This document shows positions 19,867 to 30,000 of a DNA stretch of 64,000 nucleotides, piece after piece (position 1 is the stretch's first letter; the number at the start of each line of letters is the position of its first letter). The position numbers were made by a program, and so were the translations under genes. Under the pieces are notes generated by a model. It was not told where the DNA came from. It searched no databases and saw nothing but the letters and a program-made list of their open reading frames with translations. Origin of the DNA: Acipenser ruthenus (taxonomy: Eukaryota > Chordata > Actinopteri > Acipenseriformes > Acipenseridae); the NCBI RefSeq assembly GCF_902713425.1, contig NC_081198.1:20629188-20693187 (forward strand), given 5' to 3'.

Positions 19867-22800
19867 ATGGGGTGGACGCAGCGACTCCTTTTCTTGTTAG
19901 CTACCCTGATGGCCCTGATATGTGTGTCTGTTAATGTCAGGAGCATCAGGGAGACACAAAAAAGATTTGATGTACTAAACTATCTAGCTAACTTGAAAGC
20001 AGATCTCATCTTTCTGCAGGAGTGTGGTATTTCGTCGAGCCCTGATTATAGGGACCTGAAGGAGAGTTGGACCCTGGGGGACTCCTTCTGGTCGGGCTCC
20101 AACATAGCCAGAGCCGACGGAGTAGGTATCCTGTTTAAAAACCCATTTATTACCTCCCGCAGCAGCAGGGAGGTAGAACCTGGTAGAATTCTGAGCGTGG
20201 ATGTGACATACAACAACACTCCCCTCAGACTGGTCAATGTCTACGCACCCACTAACCAAAACGAAAGAGTTCAATTTTTTCCACAGCTGCGTCCACTCCT
20301 GCTGGGGAACGTACCCGTCATCGTGTCAGGTGACTTCAATTGTGCTCTGAGGGACGTAGACCGGAGCAGGCCACGCAACGACCGCTCTAGTAGAGTTTTG
20401 TCCTCCGTAATATCTGATTTCTCCCTGTGTGATGCAGGTAAGGACCTGGTGCCTCCCTTTACCTGGGTGAGCTCATCTGGGACCTCCTTCTCCCGTATAG
20501 ATCTCGTCCTGCATACCAGCTCCCTTACGAAGACGGCAGTAGACACCCAGGCCGTCTTCTTCTCTGACCATAGGCTCCTGCAGGTAACATTGCAGGTCCC
20601 TCAGACCTCCCAGATGGGGTCAGGGGTCTGGAAATTAAACACCTCCTTACTCGATGACCCCTCCATAGCTGCAGCCTATAAGAGCAGGCTTGTTGAGTGG
20701 ACCACTTTGCGTGACCTATTCAACTCCCCTATAGAGTGGTGGGAGATGGTCAAAATGAGAACTAAGGGTTATTTCATAGCAGCAGGCAAGAGGAAAGCAA
20801 AAGAAAGGAGGGCCAAATATAAATACCTGAATGCTGCCCTCCAGCGTCTGAGCCTGCTTCAGCTTCGGGGGTTCCCTGTAAGCGACGAGATAGCCCAGAC
20901 CAAGCTAGATCTTTCAGTGCTTTGTAGGGAGGAACAACGAAAGGTCATGCACAATGCAAAAGTGCAAAAAATGGAGGAAGACGAAAAGTGTACTCGCTTC
21001 TTCTTCCAGAAAACGAGGGAGAAGCGGCACTTGATGTCCTCCATGCTCGACAGCAGGGGGAGGATAGTAGAGGATAGTGAGGGAGTGAAAAAAGTGGTAG
21101 AGAACTTCTATAGGGACCTGTATAACATCAAAGCTACAGATGACACCCTGATAGAGTGGTTCCTGAGCCAGTTGGAGCCTGACTCAGTGCGGGACGAGGA
21201 GGAGGAGGAGAAGGACCCAGAACTCACGCTGGAGGAGCTCACCCAGGCGGTTAAGACCATGAACACCGGTAAGACGCCAGGTCCAGATGGCATCCCGGGT
21301 GAGTATTACCATCTTTTTTGGGACACGCTAAAAGTCCATTTAGCGGAGGTCTACAGAGCGGTCTACAGGGAGAAGCGGTTGGGCCCTTCTATGCGGGAGA
21401 GTGTAATTACTCTCCTTCATAAGAAAGGGGAAGTTAAAGATCTACGGAATTGGCGCCCAATCAGCCTCCTTTGCGTGGATTACAAGATACTAGCCAAAGC
21501 TCTGATGCTCCGGCTACAAGTACACCTCCCTTTGGTCATTGGCCCTGACCAGGCTTGTGGCGTCCCAGGGAGGTCCATCACGGATATTTTAATGTTAACA
21601 AGGGACATTCTGGCTTATTCTAGAGAACGGAACCATCCCCTCTGCCTGTTCAACCTTGACCAGGAGAAGGCGTTCGATAGGGTAAGCCATGAATATATGT
21701 ACAAAGTGATGGACCAGATGAAATTCGCTCCTGGACTTAGGGAGTGGGTTAAAACCATATATACAAACATTAGTACCCGAGTCTTGGTGAACAGGCACCT
21801 GACTGGTAAAATATCTATCCAGTCAGGGGTCAGACAGGGTTGCCCACTATCCCCACTGCTATATGTCGTGTGCATTGAACCCCTCCTGCAGGCAATTCGT
21901 AGGGATACCAATATAACTGGTTTCCAGCTGCCTGGATCCAACGGGGTCCAGGTCAAAACAACAGCATATATGGACGATGTGTCACTCATTTGCACCAACA
22001 CATCGTCGGTACCTCGGATTAGTAATATCCTTGAGAAGTACTGCACGGCGACCGGGGCAGTGATTAATAAGTCCAAGAGCGAAGTCTACGTGTCTAAAAA
22101 TTGGCAGGTAGATAGGGAACTGTCGGACATGTACCCTGTCAAAAAGGACAAAATCAAGATTCTGGGCCTCATTTTCGAGAACAATAGCTCGGGGGCCCAG
22201 AGCTGGACGGCGGCCATTAACCAGGTCCGTAAAAAGATTGGCGGATGGAGCACAAGATCCTTAACAATGACGGGTAGAGTATTAATAACCAAGTCTATAC
22301 TGTTCCCCATCCTCTCTTATGTAGGAAAAATCTTTCCCCCAGACAGGACCACCAAAAAAGTGGTGGACCGCATTATCCACCGCTTTATCTGGGGCAGCAA
22401 GATGGAGAGGGTAAAGCGAGCCACCCTGAGTAAAGCCGACAAGAAGGGAGGTAAGGGGGTCCCGGACGTTGTGCAGCTCACCCGAGTGCAGGGGCTCACG
22501 CAAACTATCAAGAACATCCAGGCCCTGGACAGGAAGGTATGTTACATGAATCGTTTCTATTTTGCCACCTGTCTCAGGGCCTTGGGCCTCTGCACTATTG
22601 ATAACACCGTGCCGTACTCCTGGGACCCCCCATTGTATTATAGAACCTTAAGGGACACTATATATAAATTGGGCTTAGATAAAGCAAAATTGGCCTCCTG
22701 GGAATACAAGGCTGTAACTAAATATCTTGCCGGTTCCCAGGAAATTGAAAAAGTAGCTACTTTCTCCCTCACCCAAAGCCAAAAAATCTGGGAGAATGTG

Positions 22801-23310
22801 TCTCACAGCTGCCTCAGTAATGTCCAGAAGGATATAGCATGGAACACCGTCCACAGTGCACTCCCCACTCGAGCGTTCATGTTCAGGAGGGGACTAGCCC
22901 AAGTAGAAACATGCCCCTATGCAAAGTGCCGCAAGAGAGAAACACCAGCCCATATCTTCTGGGAGTGTGATGTGGCTGGCAGTGTCTGGCTCTCTGTCTC
23001 TGTCTTCCTAAACAGGTTTGCTGACACGGCCAAGATGACCGCTGAGACTGTGCTCTATGGGCCTGCGGGAGGAATCACTACCAGCACAGCTAAGTGCGTT
23101 TGGCGTGTCATCAATGTTGTCAAGCAGATCCTGTGGGAAGGCCGTAACGTCTGTGTCTATCACAAGCAGGAGCTAGACACTATCACCACGACCAGAAGGG
23201 CACAAACTCTTATCAAGGACTTTGTAATTCTGGACATCCGGACCCTCGGGAAGGACAAGGCCTGCGCGGAGTGGAGGATCGCCGGACTTCAGGACGTGAA
23301 GATGGAATAA
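19867..23310 (+). CDS. ORF2 of A2: APE endonuclease and reverse transcriptase (1147 aa)
   Basis: Target-primed reverse transcription enzyme. APE domain at about 15-240 with N23, E52 (FLQECG), Y126 (VNVYAPT), D156/N158 (SGDFN), D234-H235 (SDH). Reverse transcriptase at about 515-790: NWRPISLL, catalytic D598 in NLDQEKAFDRV, SGVRQGCPLSPLLY and YMDD at 701-704. C-terminal CCHC at C1016, C1021, H1029, C1034 (CPYAKC...HIFWEC). The first 20 residues are hydrophobic (MGWTQRLLFLLATLMALICV); a second Met at 15 is another possible start. No stop or frameshift, and no key residue is missing. ORF2 is probably translated by reinitiation after the ORF1 stop. Confidence 0.95.
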   Translation: MGWTQRLLFLLATLMALICVSVNVRSIRETQKRFDVLNYLANLKADLIFLQECGISSSPDYRDLKESWTLGDSFWSGSNIARADGVGILFKNPFITSRSSREVEPGRILSVDVTYNNTPLRLVNVYAPTNQNERVQFFPQLRPLLLGNVPVIVSGDFNCALRDVDRSRPRNDRSSRVLSSVISDFSLCDAGKDLVPPFTWVSSSGTSFSRIDLVLHTSSLTKTAVDTQAVFFSDHRLLQVTLQVPQTSQMGSGVWKLNTSLLDDPSIAAAYKSRLVEWTTLRDLFNSPIEWWEMVKMRTKGYFIAAGKRKAKERRAKYKYLNAALQRLSLLQLRGFPVSDEIAQTKLDLSVLCREEQRKVMHNAKVQKMEEDEKCTRFFFQKTREKRHLMSSMLDSRGRIVEDSEGVKKVVENFYRDLYNIKATDDTLIEWFLSQLEPDSVRDEEEEEKDPELTLEELTQAVKTMNTGKTPGPDGIPGEYYHLFWDTLKVHLAEVYRAVYREKRLGPSMRESVITLLHKKGEVKDLRNWRPISLLCVDYKILAKALMLRLQVHLPLVIGPDQACGVPGRSITDILMLTRDILAYSRERNHPLCLFNLDQEKAFDRVSHEYMYKVMDQMKFAPGLREWVKTIYTNISTRVLVNRHLTGKISIQSGVRQGCPLSPLLYVVCIEPLLQAIRRDTNITGFQLPGSNGVQVKTTAYMDDVSLICTNTSSVPRISNILEKYCTATGAVINKSKSEVYVSKNWQVDRELSDMYPVKKDKIKILGLIFENNSSGAQSWTAAINQVRKKIGGWSTRSLTMTGRVLITKSILFPILSYVGKIFPPDRTTKKVVDRIIHRFIWGSKMERVKRATLSKADKKGGKGVPDVVQLTRVQGLTQTIKNIQALDRKVCYMNRFYFATCLRALGLCTIDNTVPYSWDPPLYYRTLRDTIYKLGLDKAKLASWEYKAVTKYLAGSQEIEKVATFSLTQSQKIWENVSHSCLSNVQKDIAWNTVHSALPTRAFMFRRGLAQVETCPYAKCRKRETPAHIFWECDVAGSVWLSVSVFLNRFADTAKMTAETVLYGPAGGITTSTAKCVWRVINVVKQILWEGRNVCVYHKQELDTITTTRRAQTLIKDFVILDIRTLGKDKACAEWRIAGLQDVKME

Positions 23311-23352
23311 AGGAAAAAACTGGAACCGCTAGCTCCTAGGAGCGGGACTACG

Positions 23353-23436
23353 GGGCACCGCTAAGCCTTTTATTTATTTTGTCATGCCAGCATTCCGCCC
23401 TTTTTAGCTGGCATGACCGTTTTTTCAACGGTGCCC
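23353..23436 (+). other. Nested stem-loop in family A 3'UTR
   Basis: Outer arms GGGCACCG (23353-23360) and CGGTGCCC (23429-23436); inner perfect 11-bp stem GTCATGCCAGC (23381-23391) and GCTGGCATGAC (23407-23417) with a 15-nt loop. A further ACCGTT/AACGGT pair (23416-23421, 23427-23432) competes with the outer arm. The same arms are seen in A3-A6. It starts about 40 nt after the ORF2 stop and may be the site where ORF2 binds its RNA (inference). Confidence 0.8.
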
Positions 23437-23963
23437 TGGTTTTATGTAGTCTTTTTGTTTCAGTTTTACGGACTTTTATTTGATCTACGTTGAATGTTTT
23501 ATTTGATTTTGTTTTGTTTTGTTTTATGTATCTTTAAGATTTTTAATGTAAACTATTAAAAGTTACATTTTAAGTGTTTTAAAATTTTAGAATTTTAACT
23601 CACTGTTTTATACACTGTCCCTTTTCCCCTGTCCCTGTTTTAGATCTAGTTTTATGTTCACTTTTGAACCTTTTTAGAGAGCACTCCCCGGCCCTCACAA
23701 GCACTGGTTTTTTATAGATGGTTCTTTTTTTCCAGTCACTTTTAAAACAGCACAGGTTTTTTTCATGTTGATTTTAATCTGTGTCTGTTTTAACCATGTA
23801 CAAAGCACAATTGTCTTGGTGTTTTTAAATGTATTTTAAATGCTTTTAAAACAAAATGTATGTCTGTATGCATGAATGTCATCTTTAAAAGAAATGTAAA
23901 ATGAATGAAAAAACGAATGGGTGTAAATGTAAAAAAAAAAATGTAAAATCTCAATAAAAGAGT
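23437..23963 (+). other. Family A 3'UTR, AT-rich distal part
   Basis: About 530 nt of T- and A-rich sequence ending in AATAAAAGAGT. No frame is supported here. The AATAAA at the very end could serve as a polyadenylation signal, but no poly(A) follows in any copy. Confidence 0.8.
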
Positions 23964-23973
23964 ATATGTCCCT
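23964..23973 (+). repeat. Target-site duplication of A2, right copy
   Basis: Exact copy of 17186-17195 (atatgtccct). Confidence 0.88.
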
Positions 23974-24386
23974 AAGCCTCTCCACAGCTCACACACCACC
24001 CTCCATGCCCCAGTCCACACCCCATCATCATCCCTCACTTTTATAGCCTCCCCCTTCACATGGCAATACCTCCTCAACCAAGTGCACACGTCCTGTCCCT
24101 TCACCATCTCTGAGCCCATTCTCACAATCACAACCCTTCGTGCATTATTTGTCAGTTTCTCCAAACTCAACTTCTTAATCAGATCATGTCCCCTTAGGTT
24201 ATGAAACCTGCTCACACACTCCATCATACCCGCTTCAGACATAAAACTTACATCCCATTGGCCTCCTTTCCCTGTCGTAATAATACAGTTTAAATCAATA
24301 GGCCTAAACCCCAACACCTTCTGTACAACCCCTCTGGAAAACTCAAGCCTATTCAAAAACAACTTCTCCTCCCCCTGTCGACTCAT
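23964..24386 (-). pseudogene. ORF1 of K2, N-terminal part (split by A2)
   Basis: Start ATG at 24386, MSRQGEEKLFLNRLEFSRG, 141 codons up to the A2 junction. RLEFSR...LNCI and DGVWTGAWRVV match family A ORF1 closely. The rest of the protein is at 16187-17195. Confidence 0.88.
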
Positions 24387-24732
24387 TTATAGAGAACCTA
24401 ACACAATTTAAACGGCGTCCCCCAACCCTTGGACCCGCCATTCCAAAAAATTAAGAAGCAATAGAAATATTGTAAAAAACACCCAAAAAGGCAAAAGAAA
24501 ATACTTAACTAGAAAGCAGATAAGGTGCCCTCAAAGGGTCCCCCTTACCTGCTAAGCAAAACTGGCTCCTGGTCTTCCCTCCTTCGTCCACCACCTCAGC
24601 TACCAGCAACCAATATTGCCACCGTTTACCGTTACCGTTACCGTTACCGTACCCGTACCATACCGTACTGTACCGTACCTTACCTTACCTTACCTTACAT
24701 ATCGCTTCCAAATCGAGCTGCGGTCAAGCCAC
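24387..24732 (-). other. K2 5'UTR with GGTAAC/GGTAA repeats
   Basis: 346 nt, much longer than the 5'UTRs of K1, K3 and K4. At 24625-24700 the minus strand carries GGTAA, GGTAC and GGTAAC repeats. It is not the vertebrate telomere repeat. The 5' end reads GTGTGGCTTGACCGCAG, close to the K1 and K3 5' ends. Confidence 0.75.
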
Positions 24733-24766
24733 ACACTTGATCTTAGCCAAAAGGCCGAGAAGCGAT
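24733..24766 (-). pseudogene. RNU2: U2 snRNA head (nt 1-34) upstream of K2
   Basis: Exact U2 nt 1-34, unlike the changed heads upstream of K1, K3 and K4. This suggests K2 inserted more recently or that the head was converted by the array. Confidence 0.9.
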
Positions 24767-25384
24767 GGCGACTTGGCCCTTGCCCGGGGCCCCCCAGCCC
24801 GAACGGCACAGGGGGATTCAAAGGTGGGTGCAAAATTTCAAGCACAAGCAGACCCCCAAAAAACGGGCTGCTGCTTCCAGAGGGGAAATGTGCAATTTAA
24901 GCAGGAGAAAACAAAACAAAGCAAAAACACACACATAACACCAAAAACAAAACATAAACTGGCGGAGTGCGTCTTACAAATAGTCATGCCAAGCTGCTAT
25001 GCTGTACAAGGTGCCTTGTGTAACTACAACTGTGCCTCGCTGGCTGGCTGGCTGGCTGGCTGGCTAAGGACCTGGCATAGGGACATGTTCCACCACACTT
25101 GTCTGGTTAGCTGCATGCTCCCAGGAAACAAACTGCTGCTGTCTACATCATCACCACATGTGAATAAAAGAAAGAAAGACAGCAAGAAAGAAAGAGAGAA
25201 AGAAAGAGAGAAAGAAAGAGAGAAAGAAAGAGAGAAAGAGAGAAAGAAAGAAAGAGAGAAAGAAAAAAAAAGAAGTAAAACGGCGGGAAAACTTGCATCA
25301 ACACTGGCACTCTCCCTCCAGCAGGGGTAGACAAAATGCTCACAGGAGAGATCCAGATCTGACTTTGACCAACGTTAGAGAAAG
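24767..25384 (-). repeat. U2 array spacer 5
   Basis: GA tract 25166-25274, expanded GGCT run and the ctaaggacctgg variant shared with spacer 4. Confidence 0.92.
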
Positions 25385-25572
25385 GTGTGCACCGTTCCCG
25401 GAGGTACTGCAATACCGGGCCGATGCGTGGAGTGGAAGGAGCAAGCCCCTGTTCCATCTCCCGATTCCAAAAATCAATTTAATATATGGTCCCCTGATAG
25501 GGGACGTATCAGATATTAAACTGATAAGAACAGATACTACACTTGATCTTAGCCAAAAGGCCGAGAAGCAAT
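25385..25572 (-). ncRNA. RNU2: U2 snRNA gene, intact (variant 5' end)
   Basis: 188 nt. The 5' end reads ATTGCTT rather than ATCGCTT, and one base in stem III differs (gtggaaggagc). The same two variants recur separately at 36508 and in 46654-46788, showing exchange across the array. Confidence 0.94.
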
Positions 25573-26153
25573 GGCGACTTGGCCCTTGCCCGGGGCCCCC
25601 CAGCCCGCACGGCACAGGGGGATTCAAAAGGTGGGTGCAAAATTCCAAGCACAAGCAGACCCCCAAAAAATGGGCTGCTGCTTCCAGAGGGGAAATGTGC
25701 AATTTAAGCAGGAGAAAACAAAACAAAGCAAAAACACACACATAACACCAAAAACAAAACATAAACTGGCGGAGTGCGTCTTACAAATAGTCATGCCAAG
25801 CTGCTATGCTGTGCAAGGTGCCTTGGGTAACTACAACTGTGCCTCGCTGGCTGGCTGGCTTGCTAAGAAGGTCCTGGCATAGGGACATGTTCCACCACAC
25901 TTGTCTGGTTAGCTGCATGCTCCCAGGAAACAAACTGCTGCTGTCTACATCATCACCACATGTGAATAAAAGAAAGAAAGAAAGCAAGAAAGAAAGAGAA
26001 AGAAAGAGAGAAAGAAAGAAAGAGAGAAAGAAAAAAAAAAGAAGTAAAACGGCGGGAAAACTTGCATCAACACTGGCACTCTCCCTCCAGCAGGGGTAGA
26101 CAAAATGCTCACAGGAGAGATCGAGATCTGACTTTGACCAACGTTAGAGAAAG
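25573..26153 (-). repeat. U2 array spacer 6
   Basis: GA tract 25968-26043. One extra A in the PSE-like site (attcaaaaggtggg), which may weaken this promoter. Confidence 0.9.
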
Positions 26154-26340
26154 GTGTGCACCGTTCCCGGAGGTACTGCAATACCGGGCCGATGCGTGGA
26201 GTGGACTAGCAAACCCCTGTTCCATCTCCCGATTCCAAAAATCAATTTAATATATGGTCCCCTGATAGGGGACGTATCAGATATTAAACTGATAAGAACA
26301 GATACTACACTTGATCTTAGCCAAAAGGCCGAGAAGCGAT
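26154..26340 (-). ncRNA. RNU2: U2 snRNA gene, variant in stem-loop III
   Basis: 187 nt. Plus strand ggactagcaaacccc replaces ggacggagcaagcccc, a one-base loss with nearby changes that alter stem-loop III. The 5' domain, branch-point region and Sm site are normal. It could be a weak or dead copy. Confidence 0.88.
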
Positions 26341-26920
26341 GGCGACTTGGCCCTTGCCCGGGGCCCCCCAGCCCGGACGGCACAGGGGGATTCAAAGGTG
26401 GGTGCAAAATTCCAAGCACAAGCAGACCCCCAAAAAACGGGCTGCTGCTTCCAGAGGGGAAATGTGCAATTTAAGCAGGAGAAAACAAAACAAAGCAAAA
26501 ACACACACATAACACCAAAAACAAAACATAAACTGGCGGAGTGCGTCTTACAAACAGTCATGCCAAGCTGCTATGCTGTGCAAGGTGCCTTGGGTAACTA
26601 CAACTGTGCCTCGCTGGCTGGCTGGCTTGCTAAGAAGGTCCTGGCATAGGGACATGTTCCACCACACTTGTCTGGTTAGCTGCATGCTCCCAGGAAACAA
26701 ACTGCTGCTGTCTACATCATCACCACATGTGAATAAAAGAAAGAAAGAAAGCAAGAAAGAAAGAGAAAGAAAGAGAGAAAGAAAGAAAGAGAGAAAGAAA
26801 AAAAAAAGAAGTAAAACGGCGGGAAAACTTGCATCAACACTGGCACTCTCCCTCCAGCAGGGGTAGACAAAATGCTCACAGGAGAGATCCAGATCTGACT
26901 TTGACCAACGTTAGAGAAAG
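26341..26920 (-). repeat. U2 array spacer 7
   Basis: GA tract 26735-26809; otherwise the common spacer type with normal PSE-like site. Confidence 0.92.
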
Positions 26921-27056
26921 GTGTGCACCGTTCCCGGAGGTACTGCAATACCGGGCCGATGCGTGGAGTGGACGGAGCAAGCCCCTGTTCCATCTCCCGA
27001 TTCCAAAAATCAATTTAATATATGGTCCCCTGATAGGGGACGTATCAGATATTAAA
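26921..27056 (-). pseudogene. RNU2: U2 snRNA 3' fragment (about nt 53-188) next to A3
   Basis: Ends within gatattaaa, where the A3 3' end begins. The partner head is 30707-30773; the bases tatcagatatta are present on both sides. Confidence 0.92.
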
Positions 27057-30000
27057 TACTATTTTATTGAGATTTTACATTTTTTTTTCCATTTACACCC
27101 ATTCGTTTTTTCATTCATTTTACATTTCTTTTAAAGATGACATTCATGCATACAGACATACATTTTGTTTTAAAAGCATTTAAAATACATTTAAAAACAC
27201 CAAGACAATTGTGCTTTGTACATGGTTAAAACAGACACAGATTAAAATCAACATGAAAAAAACCTGTGCTGTTTTAAAAGTGACTGGAAAAAAAGAACCA
27301 TCTATAAAAAAACAGTGCTTGTGAGGGCCGGGGAGTGCTCTCTAAAAAGGATCAAAAGTGAACATAAAACTATATTACTAAAACAGGGACAGGGGAAAAG
27401 GGACAGTGTGTAAAACAGTGGGTTAAAATTCTAAAATTTTAAAACACTTAAAATGTAACTTTTAATAGTTAACATTAAAAATCTTTTAGATACATAAAAC
27501 AAAACAAAAAAAAAATCAAATAAAACATTCAAAGTAAATCAAATAAAAGTCCATAAAACTGAAACAAAAAGACTTCATAAAACCAGGGCACCGTTCAAAA
27601 ACGGTCATGCCAGCTAAAAAGGGCGGAATGCTGGCATGACAACATAAATAAAAGGCTTAGCGGTGCCCCGTAGTCCCGCTCCTAGGAGCTAGCGGTTCCA
27701 GTTTTTTCCTTTATTCCATCTTCACGTCCTGAAGTCCGGCGATCCTCCACTCCACGCAGGCCTTGTCCTTCCCGAGGGTCCAGATGTCCAGAATTACAAA
27801 GTCCTTGATAAGAGTTTGTGCCCTTCTGGTCGTGGTGATAGTGTCTAGCTCCTGCTTGTGATAGACACAGACGTTACGGCCTTCCCACAGGATCTGCTTG
27901 ACAACATTGATGACACGCCAAACGCACTTAGCTGTGCTGGTAGTGATTCCTCCCGCAGGCCCATAGAGCACAGTCTCAGCGGTCATCTTGGCCGTGTCAG
28001 CAAACCTGTTTAGGAAGACAGAGACAGAGAGCCAGACACTGCCAGCCACATCACACTCCCAGAAGATATGGGCTGGTGTTTCTCTCTTGCGGCACTTTGC
28101 ATAGGGGCATGTTTCTACTTGGGCTAGTCCCCTCCTGAACATGAACGCTCGAGTGGGGAGTGCACTGTGGACGGTGTTCCATGCTATATCCTTCTGGACA
28201 TTACTGAGGCAGCTGTGAGACACATTCTCCCAGATTTTTTGGCTTTGGGTGAGGGAGAAAGTAGCTACTTTTTCAATTTCCTGGGAACCGGCAAGATATT
28301 TAGTTACAGCCTTGTATTCCCAGGAGGCCAATTTTGCTTTATCTAAGCCCAATTTATATATAGTGTCCCTTAAGGTTCTATAATACAATGGGGGGTCCCA
28401 GGAGTACGGCACAGTGTTATCAATAGTGCAGAGGCCCAAGGCCCTGAGACAGGTGGCAAAATAGAAACGATTCATGTAACATACCTTCCTGTCCAGGGCC
28501 TGGATGTTCTTGATAGTTTGCGTGAGCCCCTGCACTCGGGTGAGCTGCACAACGTCCGGGACCCCCTTACCTCCCTTCTTGTCGGCTTTACTCAGGGTGG
28601 CTCGCTTTACCCTCTCCATCTTGCTGCCCCAGATAAAGCGGTGGATAATGCGGTCCACCACTTTTTTGGTGGTCCTGTCTGGGGGAAAGATTTTTCCTAC
28701 ATAAGAGAGGATGGGGAACAGTATAGACTTAGTTATTAATACTCTACCCGTCATTGTTAAGGATCTTGTGCTCCATCCGCCAATCTTTTTACGGACCTGG
28801 TTAATGGCCGCCATCCAGCTCTGGGCCCCAGAGCTATTGTTCTCGAAAATGAGGCCCAGAATCTTGATTTTGTCCTTTTTGACAGGGTACATGTCCGACA
28901 GTTCCCTATCTACCTGCCAATTTTTAGACACGTAGACTTCGCTCTTGGACTTATTAATCACTGCCCCGGTCGCCGTGCAGTACTTCTCAAGGATATTACT
29001 AATCCGAGGTACCGACGATGTGTTGGTGCAAATGAGTGACACATCGTCCATATATGCTGTTGTTTTGACCTGGACCCCGTTGGATCCAGGCAGCTGGAAA
29101 CCAGTTATATTGGTATCCCTATGAATTGCCTGCAGGAGGGGTTCAATGCACACGACATATAGCAGTGGGGATAGTGGGCAACCCTGTCTGACCCCTGACT
29201 GGATAGATATTTTACCAGTCAGGTGCCTGTTCACCAAGACTCGGGTACTAATGTTTGTATATATGGTTTTAACCCACCCCCTAAGTCCAGGAGCGAATTT
29301 CATCTGGTCCATCACTTTGTACATATATTCATGGCTTACCCTATCGAACGCCTTCTCCTGGTCAAGGTTGAACAGGCAGAGGGGATGGTTCCGTTCTCTA
29401 GAATAAGCCAGAATGTCCCTTGTTAACATTAAAATATCCGTGATGGACCTCCCTGGGACGCCACAAGCCTGGTCGGGGCCAATGACCAAAGGGAGGTGTA
29501 CTTGTAGCCGGAGCATCAGAGCTTTGGCTAGTATCTTGTAATCCACGCAAAGGAGGCTGATTGGGCGCCAATTCCGTAGATCTTTAACTTCCCCTTTCTT
29601 ATGAAGGAGAGTAATTACACTCTCCCGCATAGAAGGGCCCAACCGCTTCTCCCTGTAGACCGCTCTGTAGACCTCCGCTAAGTGGACTTTTAGCGTGTCC
29701 CAAAAAAGATGGTAATACTCACCCGGGATGCCATCTGGACCTGGCGTCTTACCGGTGTTCATGGTCTTAACCGCCTGGGTGAGCTCCTCCAGCGTGAGTT
29801 CTGGGTCCTTCTCCTCCTCCTCCTCGTCCCGCACTGAGTCAGGCTCCAACTGGCTCAGGAACCACTCTATCAGGGTGTCATCTGTAGCTTTGATGTTATA
29901 CAGGTCCCTATAGAAGTTCTCTACCACTTTTTTCACTCCCTCACTATCCTCTACTATCCTCCCCCTGCTGTTGAGCATGGAGGACATCAAGTGCCGCTTC

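Larger units (their letters stand above)
17196..23963 (+). mobile_element. Family A LINE, copy A2, full length and open, nested in K2
   Basis: 6.77 kb: 5'UTR of about 719 nt, ORF1, a 5-nt gap, ORF2, a 653-nt 3'UTR ending AATAAAAGAGT with no poly(A). A perfect 10-bp duplication flanks it. It is the only family A copy outside U2 and the only one on the plus strand. Both ORFs are open and key catalytic residues are present, so it is the best candidate here for a competent copy. Confidence 0.93.
12399..24732 (-). mobile_element. Keno-site LINE K2, full length, carrying nested A2
   Basis: The 5' end is at 24732 and the poly(A) is at 12398-12410 (T run). It uses the same U2 point as K1, K3 and K4. 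A2 splits it at 17196-23963. Without A2 it is about 5.6 kb. Its proteins resemble family A more than the other K families (RLEFSR, INVRSI, CLQECGI). The 3'UTR (12411-12705) is AT-rich and holds nothing else recognisable. Confidence 0.9.

Noticed and set aside
24625-24700. Telomere-like repeat
   Set aside because: Units are GGTAAC, GGTAC and GGTAA, not TTAGGG, and lie inside a LINE 5'UTR.
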